Source: Lachnospiraceae bacterium (GTDB lineage Bacteria; Bacillota; Clostridia; Lachnospirales; Lachnospiraceae). From it: a stretch of 5,855 bases of DNA. The position numbers were made by a program, and so were the translations under genes. The notes under the pieces were generated by a model. The model was not told the origin of the DNA and made no database searches. It saw only the letters and a program-made list of their open reading frames with translations. The first letter of the stretch is position 1. Each line of letters starts with the position of its first letter. The DNA lies in contig JAFVAA010000576.1 in NCBI GenBank assembly GCA_017476305.1, positions 1-5,855 on the forward strand, in the 5' to 3' direction. Of this stretch, positions 1 through 4,431 are shown in pieces.

Positions 1-196
1 ATTCAATGTAATGCGATTGCCGCCGTACTTTCTGATGCATATTTTCAGAAATTGTAGCTCCTTTTATTTGTATTTCCGAATTTAACTGGAAAATCTCAAC
101 GTCATTTACATGTTTCGATAAATCTGTAAGTGCTAGTTCAAAGTTTTCTTCTTCAACTAATGGCAATTCCGATTGTAAATTTGACAACAAATCCAT
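1..196 (-). CDS. Hypothetical protein, N-terminal 65 residues (3' end outside window)
   Basis: I do not recognise this gene. An open frame starts at an ATG at 194-196 and stays open to the window edge. The start is supported by a purine-rich GAGAGGG element about 9 bases upstream. The protein begins MDLLSNLQSELPLVEEENFE and continues as an acidic, soluble-looking stretch with no signal peptide or membrane segment. It turns basic near residues 56-61 (KVRRQS). No catalytic motif is visible in the part present. Upstream lie three identical-design palindromes and a repeat-rich segment resembling a transposon end, so the gene could be a tightly regulated or mobile-element cargo gene; that is inference. 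The beginning does not look like an IS21 IstA, an IS66 protein or a serine recombinase. The coding call is fairly safe; the function is unknown. Confidence 0.6.
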   Translation of the reverse strand, partial: MDLLSNLQSELPLVEEENFELALTDLSKHVNDVEIFQLNSEIQIKGATISENMHQKVRRQSHYIE

Positions 197-234
197 AAAT
201 ATATATTTCCCTCTCTAATATTTTATTTTCAACT

Positions 235-251
235 GATAATCCATAATTATC
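235..251. promoter_or_regulatory. Palindrome 1 of 3, GATAAT-N5-ATTATC, putative operator
   Basis: GATAAT (235-240) and ATTATC (246-251) form a perfect inverted repeat around CCATA. With one more base on each side the arms reach 7 bp (234-252). It lies 39 bp upstream of the left-edge gene's start, where it could block transcription. The same 17-bp design recurs at 290-306 and 329-345, which argues for a protein-binding site rather than chance. The binding protein is unknown. Confidence 0.55.
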
Positions 252-284
252 AATATAATTCAATATTTTTCACAGACCAACAAC

Positions 285-311
285 TGACCGATAATATGGT
301 ATTATCCGTCA
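285..311. promoter_or_regulatory. Palindrome 2 of 3, extended 27-bp dyad with GATAAT-N5-ATTATC core
   Basis: The core is GATAAT (290-295), five bases, ATTATC (301-306). Here the symmetry extends outward: TGACCGATAATA (285-296) pairs with TATTATCCGTCA (300-311) at 11 of 12 positions around a TGG centre. This is the longest and strongest of the three sites and probably the primary one if they are operators. A hairpin role in RNA is possible but less likely, because no U-tract follows on either strand. Confidence 0.6.
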
Positions 312-328
312 CTTCTTCTCCAATCAGC

Positions 329-345
329 GATAACTAGCAATTATC
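329..345. promoter_or_regulatory. Palindrome 3 of 3, GATAAC-N5-ATTATC, putative operator
   Basis: GATAAC (329-334), TAGCA, ATTATC (340-345) repeats the same half-sites and 5-bp spacing with one substitution in the left half. With C328 and G346 included, CGATAA and TTATCG pair perfectly. The centre is 39 bp from that of site 2, and site 2 is 55 bp from site 1. This is the most distal site from the left-edge gene. Confidence 0.5.
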
Positions 346-384
346 GTGACCAAATACCCTCACACCCATTTCTTACTTACTTCC

Positions 385-499
385 CCACTTTACACGATTC
401 GACCACTTTCGACAACCCCACCAGCCATTTTTGCAATTTGAGAGGCCATTTTTGCAATAATTTCTATTTTCCATGCAAAACACACTTTATCCTGACACA
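385..499 (-). repeat. Repeat-rich, transposon-end-like segment
   Basis: GCCATTTTTGCAAT occurs perfectly at 424-437 and 445-458, a 21-bp period that places both copies on the same DNA face. Next to it are TTCGAC at 398-403 and 408-413 and CCACTTT at 385-391 and 403-409. Read on the minus strand, the segment begins TGTGTCAGG at 499. A TGT-type end followed by short repeats of about 20 bp is the known layout of ends bound by Mu, Tn7, Tn552 and IS21-type transposases. No transposase gene is visible here and no second end is seen, so an element end or a relic of one is inference. The repeats themselves are seen directly. Confidence 0.4.
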
Positions 500-502
500 C
501 CG

Positions 503-525
503 TCTAACGAAACTATCTAACGAAA
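503..525. repeat. Short tandem direct repeat TCTAACGAAA x2
   Basis: The 10-bp word TCTAACGAAA occurs at 503-512 and 516-525 with a 3-bp gap. It sits between the TGTGTCAGG end and the terminator of the minus-strand operon. It could be a small slippage duplication or an insertion scar; nothing more can be said from sequence alone. Confidence 0.4.
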
Positions 526-555
526 AAAAGTCCCCTGATTCCTCAGACGACTTTT
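523..555 (-). terminator. Rho-independent terminator of the HAD/RhuM-Fic/LspA-like operon
   Basis: On the minus strand, AAAAGTCGTCTGA (555-543) pairs with TCAGGGGACTTTT (538-526) around a GGAA tetraloop. Twelve of 13 positions pair, counting one G-U wobble; the single mismatch is G-G. The 3' arm runs into seven consecutive Ts (529-523). The hairpin overlaps the TGA stop of the last gene (543-545), so the coding end and the terminator are fused. Confidence 0.85.
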
Positions 556-1277
556 CTTCCCATTTTTTCAATTCCCCATATAACCAGCCCTCCTATGGCA
601 GCATCTACATAAAAATCCTTCAGATCATACACTGTTAAATGCCAAAAACGCATATAATCCAAAGTATAACCCCAAAATGCAGAATCTAAAAAATTAGAAA
701 TACCGGCCGCCAGAAACAGAACAAAAAACATATTCACAAAGCCGGTCTGATTTTTCACCTTCAAGTCAGAATTTTTACGGTCAAATCGAAAATAAACAAA
801 AAGAATGCCAAAAACCAAAATCAATTTTGCCACAAGAATAATCGTTCCCGGAATTTCAATATCAAAACGGTTCAAAACAGCCATCTGATTTTCATTTTTA
901 GTAGGAGAAATCTGAACATACTTTCCAAGTAAATAGAATGAACCTCCGTAAAAAGAAATAACCACCTTTATCACCTGATCGAGCAGCACGCCTACAGACG
1001 TAAAAAGAAAAAATTTCCCCGGACCTTTCCTTGATAAAGGTGAAAAAAAACACCGGAGTAAAGTAAACAAAAATACACATATAAAAAAATCACACAGAAT
1101 AAACAAAAAATAGCTAAAAGCCTCCTGTCCATTTTTAACATATTTCAAATTCGCACATACTGTAATCATCGGTACAAGAAAAAAGCATAGAGGAGAAAAC
1201 CTCTCTAAGGTCTTTTTTGCCACTTTTCCTGTTATCTCGTCTGTTTCTGTTTCAGTAGCATTTATGTTTCTATCCAT
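543..1277 (-). CDS. Signal peptidase II (LspA) family membrane protein, N-terminally extended and divergent
   Basis: The protein has 244 residues and a strong AAGGAGG site 5 bp before its ATG. Signal peptidase II is a membrane aspartyl protease that removes signal peptides from prolipoproteins. LspA landmarks appear in order: a membrane helix with LDQVIKVV (D100), an N-containing loop at 126-136, NFLDS (D198) followed by GYTLDYMRF, and YVDAA (D225). D198 and D225 match the family's catalytic aspartate pair. Two departures stand out. About 85 extra residues with two more hydrophobic segments (about 27-44 and 53-78) precede the family core, since LspA is normally about 160 residues. The arginine usual after the first catalytic aspartate is S199, and the NxGAAF motif is not preserved. 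It may therefore be a specialised paralogue rather than the housekeeping enzyme, so I give no gene symbol. It is the last gene of a three-gene operon, 24 bp after the RhuM-Fic gene. Confidence 0.75.
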   Translation of the reverse strand: MDRNINATETETDEITGKVAKKTLERFSPLCFFLVPMITVCANLKYVKNGQEAFSYFLFILCDFFICVFLFTLLRCFFSPLSRKGPGKFFLFTSVGVLLDQVIKVVISFYGGSFYLLGKYVQISPTKNENQMAVLNRFDIEIPGTIILVAKLILVFGILFVYFRFDRKNSDLKVKNQTGFVNMFFVLFLAAGISNFLDSAFWGYTLDYMRFWHLTVYDLKDFYVDAAIGGLVIWGIEKMGRKVV

Positions 1278-1301
1278 AATTTCCTCCTTCCAGTTCCACT
1301 C

Positions 1302-2225
1302 TTACTTAATACAATTCATAATCACCGTAATCATCATCTCCATCTCCTCAGGTTTTGACTCAGCAATCATAATAGTCAGTGCAACTAATGTATGATCATC
1401 AATCAGCTTTTGATCATTGACAAAAAGAACACCATTCTTATCTAAAAAATACAAAAACATTGTAGCAGCAATTCTTTTATTTCCATCGTAAAAGCTATGA
1501 TTTTTTGTCACAAAATAAAGCAAATGGGCTGCCTTTTCCTCTAATGACGGATAAATTTCCTCTCCACCAAATGATTGATAAATATTTCCTATGCTCCCTT
1601 TAAACGAATCATCCTTCTCATTTCCAAACAGGTCTGACTCATCTCCAAAACGCATCCCCGCAATCACATCCCGACATTCTTCATAAGTAAGCACATAAGT
1701 AGCAGTATTTCCCTTTGGACGTTTCATCGTCTGATGGTCATAAGAGTCCAAAAGTTCCAATGCCTCACTATATTTTTCAATTACGGTCAATATCTGCTTA
1801 CTATCCAGAGAATTTTCTGTACGCTTCATAATCCGTATCACCTCGCCTAGCTGATTGATACGACTATTGTTCACTGCATACCCCTGCAATATGTACTGTT
1901 TCAATACAGAATTTGCCCACTTTCGGAACTCTACACCACGTTTAGACTTTACACGATAACCGACAGAAATAATGACGTCAAGGCTGTAAAATTGTACCGG
2001 TCGATCAGAATTTGCAATGTGCAGATTTTGCACATTGCTTTCTCTAACCAACTCTCCTTCCTTAAACACATTATTTACATGCCTTGTAATAACTGTACGA
2101 TCAACACCAAAAAGCGTTGTCATTTGCGCTTGATTAAGCCACACCGTTTCATCCTCAATCGGTACCGACAATGTAATTTCCCGGTCCTCTGTTTCAAAGA
2201 AAACAAGCTCATTTTTCTTCATCAT
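1302..2225 (-). CDS. RhuM family protein with C-terminal Fic/Doc-like domain
   Basis: The protein has 307 residues and no signal peptide, so it is cytoplasmic. Residues 1-115 match the RhuM family: a helix-turn-helix-like WLNQAQMTTLFGVDRTVITRHV near 29-50, then YSLDVIISVGYRVKS and RGVEFRKWA (80-104). Residues 175-300 form a Fic/Doc fold with the active loop HSFYDGNKR at 243-251. H243 is the expected catalytic base and D247 the metal ligand. K250 replaces the glycine of canonical AMP-transferring Fic proteins, and A254 sits where they carry a second arginine. Both features are known from Doc, a kinase that phosphorylates EF-Tu, so a Doc-like toxin or kinase activity is inferred. I saw no [ST]xxxE[GN] inhibitory motif and no separate antitoxin gene. 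Two adjacent ATGs (2225 and 2222) are possible starts; GGGGGTGAGG ends 1 bp before the first and 4 bp before the second. It lies 33 bp after the HAD gene. Confidence 0.88.
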   Translation of the reverse strand: MMKKNELVFFETEDREITLSVPIEDETVWLNQAQMTTLFGVDRTVITRHVNNVFKEGELVRESNVQNLHIANSDRPVQFYSLDVIISVGYRVKSKRGVEFRKWANSVLKQYILQGYAVNNSRINQLGEVIRIMKRTENSLDSKQILTVIEKYSEALELLDSYDHQTMKRPKGNTATYVLTYEECRDVIAGMRFGDESDLFGNEKDDSFKGSIGNIYQSFGGEEIYPSLEEKAAHLLYFVTKNHSFYDGNKRIAATMFLYFLDKNGVLFVNDQKLIDDHTLVALTIMIAESKPEEMEMMITVIMNCIK

Positions 2226-2258
2226 ACCTCACCCCCGCTTTCTAAAGGAAATTTTTTC

Positions 2259-2918
2259 TCAGCTAAACAACCCCCTGATTTCAAACAGCGTATCCACCCT
2301 CGCATACAGCTTCCCCAAAAGCTCCTCATCCGGCTCTGTAAGATCCGGTACCATTACCACCTTTAAGCCTGCAGCATACGCACTCATCACCCCATTTGGC
2401 GAATCCTCCACTGCAAAAGCTCTCTCCGGCTCTATTCCCAACTGCTTACAGGCAAATGCATAAATATCCGGTGCCGGCTTTCCTCTCTCGACCATATTTG
2501 CACAGATAATCTGGTCAAAACAGGAAAAAAGTCCAATCTGTTCCAGATACCGTTTCGTCCTCTCATAGTTATTCGCCGTCGCCACAGCAGTCAAAATTTC
2601 ATTTTCCCGCAGCCATTTTAAAATCTCAACTGCCCCCGGCTTTAAAGGAATCCCGTTTTTACGAATCAGCTCCTCCATGAGCCCTTTCCGGTATTCAAGC
2701 ACCATCCCAAAATCCAAATCATCCCCAAACCATTCCTTAAACTTTAACGGTGCAAACGGTCTGCCGAGTGACCGAAGCTCCAAAGGCATCCATGCCTCCA
2801 TCTGATATCCGAAATGCTTCAGTGCCTCCGGCCATGCAGTCTGATAATATTTTTCCGTATCCGTAAGCGTCCCATCCAAATCAAACAAAACAGCATCCAC
2901 AACCTTTTCCGTACCCAT
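2259..2918 (-). CDS. HAD-superfamily phosphatase / beta-phosphoglucomutase-like hydrolase
   Basis: The protein has 219 residues, normal for a HAD hydrolase with a helical cap. All four motifs are present: motif I DLDGT with nucleophile D13 and acid/base D15; motif II T114 in AVATAN; motif III K147 in GKPAPD; motif IV VEDSPNG with E171 and D172. The cap domain lies between motif I and about residue 90. Such enzymes form an aspartyl-phosphate on D13 and dephosphorylate or isomerise small phosphorylated metabolites in the cytoplasm. Similarity is to the YcjU / beta-phosphoglucomutase / phosphoglycolate phosphatase group; the substrate cannot be read from sequence. The start is set by AAGGAG at 2925-2930, 6 bp upstream of the ATG. 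It is the first gene of the operon, directly behind the promoter at 2970-2998. Confidence 0.9.
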   Translation of the reverse strand: MGTEKVVDAVLFDLDGTLTDTEKYYQTAWPEALKHFGYQMEAWMPLELRSLGRPFAPLKFKEWFGDDLDFGMVLEYRKGLMEELIRKNGIPLKPGAVEILKWLRENEILTAVATANNYERTKRYLEQIGLFSCFDQIICANMVERGKPAPDIYAFACKQLGIEPERAFAVEDSPNGVMSAYAAGLKVVMVPDLTEPDEELLGKLYARVDTLFEIRGLFS

Positions 2919-2969
2919 ATGTCTCTCCTTACCATTCCCTTTGTAAAATCACATTTTCTCACTCATAAT

Positions 2970-2998
2970 ACTATATAAATAATTTCATGGTTTTGCAA
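2970..2998 (-). promoter_or_regulatory. Sigma-A-type promoter for the HAD operon
   Basis: On the minus strand the -35 box TTGCAA (2998-2993) and the -10 box TATAGT (2975-2970) are separated by exactly 17 bp. Transcription would start near 2963, leaving a leader of about 45 nt before the HAD start codon at 2918. No operator-like repeat overlaps it. Confidence 0.7.
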
Positions 2999-3122
2999 GT
3001 TTTTTCCCTTTTAATTAAACAATTACCTCGCACAGTATTTTCCACTAAGTCCCCATAATAATGCAAACTACAAGCTTCCCAAAAAAAGGAAATTAGGGAT
3101 TTCTTTATCCATTTACTTATAC

Positions 3123-3128
3123 TATAAT
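3123..3128 (+). promoter_or_regulatory. Candidate -10 box upstream of the GH59 pseudogene
   Basis: A perfect TATAAT lies in an AT-rich tract pointing toward the glycosidase. The matching -35 position (3100-3105, TTTCTT, 17-bp spacer) is poor, so the promoter would be weak or activator-dependent. The leader to the start codon would be about 125 nt and contains the hairpin at 3198-3222. The rest of 2919-3259 shows no further gene; a short palindrome CAAAGCTTTG sits at 3149-3158. Confidence 0.4.
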
Positions 3129-3197
3129 ATAAACAAACCTACTTCAAACAAAGCTTTGGTCCATTTAAAATGCGATTTTATGAAACATGCCAGGATC

Positions 3198-3230
3198 TGT
3201 AACATACCTATGGTATGTTGCATCCGCAAC
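3198..3230 (+). promoter_or_regulatory. Leader dyad with two overlapping inverted repeats
   Basis: AACATACC (3201-3208) and GGTATGTT (3212-3219) pair perfectly around TAT. With flanking bases the stem reaches 11 pairs (3198-3222, one U-G). A second short hairpin, GTTGC (3217-3221) with GCAAC (3226-3230), uses bases of the first one's right arm, so the two could not form at the same time. It lies 30-62 bp before the glycosidase start. It could be a DNA operator or a leader RNA switch. There is no U-tract, so it is not a terminator. Confidence 0.4.
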
Positions 3231-3259
3231 CACTGAAAACATCAGCAAAGGAGGATTCT

Positions 3260-4431
3260 ATGAAAAAGCAACTGCACAAATCTATCTGTACCGGTTTTCT
3301 AAGTGCTGCCATGATTTTAGGAAGCATTTCCGGTACTATACCAAAAACGACGGAGGCTGCCATGACTGAAAAAATGTATACGACAAACAGAAAAACCGCT
3401 TCCCCGGAAGAAGCCAGTACCATCACCATCGACGGAAAGGATATCCGAAAGGAAAATGTAAACGGTCTCACCTACAAAGGCTTTGGCTTTCTCTCTGCCA
3501 ACTCTACAAGTGATCTTCTTTTAGACTATAAGGCAGAACAGCCGGAAGCCTATGCAAAGCTTATGCAGTATCCTGCGCTGGAACACCCCGGAGTGGGTGA
3601 CCACCGATCAGAACATCTATACCTGGTATAAGCGTGCTATCCTAAACGCATATGAAACCTACGGCTATATGGTAGATTATATCAATCCGAATACCAATGA
3701 ATCCTGGCAAAACAGCGACTATACGACCACTAAGCTGTTTAAAAAATATGAAGCTTTCCACAAACACTCTGGATGTCTGGGAAACCCGTGCCGCAGATGA
3801 CGGTGCTTATAACGAGAACTACATGAAATTCCGGAATACATTATCCGCAGATAGTAATGGAAACTATATCATAACAGTAAAGCCATGGTCTGTGGTGACT
3901 GTCACCAGCCTGGACAAAAAGAATGATGCCGCGTCAGCAGATGTCCTGTTTGAAAATACGACACTACAGTCGCCTTATGCCAGCATCGGAATCCGCCAGA
4001 TGGGAGGGCAGCATAAGCTCATGCTTTCTGCGGGATATACCTTTGAAGTTGGTATAACCGGAGCATGGCAACATGAATGCGGCCAGGGAATGTATGTCTG
4101 GCAAAGAACCAGATCCGTTGCCACAGAAAAGGGCGCATCCCTTAGTTACACCTTCACAGGAACCGGTCTGGAAATCCTGGGCGCCAATCAAGCAGATATT
4201 CCGCTTGATGTAACCATAGATGGAGAAAAGCTCTCCGGTGACCAAAAGACCATAGAAGCCTCTGACCTGTGTACTGCATACAGCATTACGAATCTGGAAT
4301 ACGGAACACACACCATCACCATCAGCATGTCAGAAATCATACAGGATAGCAAGGGAAAAGATTGTTACCTGAGCATTGACGGCATCGGAATTTTAGGTGC
4401 AGGGGCAGAAAAAGGAGACGCCATTACCTGA
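3260..4431 (+). pseudogene. GH59 (galactocerebrosidase-like) secreted glycosidase, broken by internal deletions
   Basis: An ATG at 3260 follows AAAGGAGG at a 5-bp spacing. The product starts with a signal peptide (MKKQLHKS, hydrophobic core, cleavage probably after TEAA, residue 34). Collinear GH59-like pieces follow in three frames. Frame 1 has YKGFGFLSANSTSDLLLDY (start of the barrel). After about 3560-3572 the second frame reads SILRWNTPEWV and DYINPNTNESW, the latter like the NE acid/base strand. After about 3756-3766 the third frame reads TLDVWETRAADDG and NYIITVKPWSVVTVTSL (beta-sandwich), SADVLFENTTLQSPYASIGIR (lectin-like domain) and a further C-terminal beta-domain to 4431. Intact GH59 enzymes exceed 600 residues; only about 390 codons remain and most of the catalytic barrel is missing. 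Two joins change frame; two more (about 3919-3937 and 4066-4081) appear to be in-frame losses. GH59 enzymes release beta-linked galactose; this copy cannot. Family assignment is by recalled similarity to galactocerebrosidase. Confidence 0.75.

Noticed and set aside
385..499. Short CRISPR-like array
   Set aside because: Only two copies of a 14-bp word with a 7-bp gap; the repeats and spacers are far too short for CRISPR.
438..638. Plus-strand open frame of 66 codons
   Set aside because: It runs across the terminator and antisense to the end of the LspA-like gene, has no ribosome binding site, and its product looks like random low-complexity sequence.
1992..2366. Plus-strand open frame of 124 codons
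   Set aside because: Antisense shadow of the RhuM-Fic and HAD genes, with no plausible start signal or domain.
3149..3158. CAAAGCTTTG palindrome as a catabolite-response (cre) operator
   Set aside because: It is a perfect 10-bp palindrome but does not match the cre consensus, and short palindromes of this size are common by chance.
3557..3756. AAGCTT beside both frame-changing deletion joins (3557-3562 and 3751-3756)
   Set aside because: The same hexamer also occurs at several unrelated places (for example 3072 and 3152), so its presence at the joins is weak evidence for a deletion mechanism.
3964..4311. Minus-strand open frame of 115 codons opposite the GH59 pseudogene
   Set aside because: The opposite strand carries clear GH59-like protein sequence; this frame has no ribosome binding site or recognisable motif.
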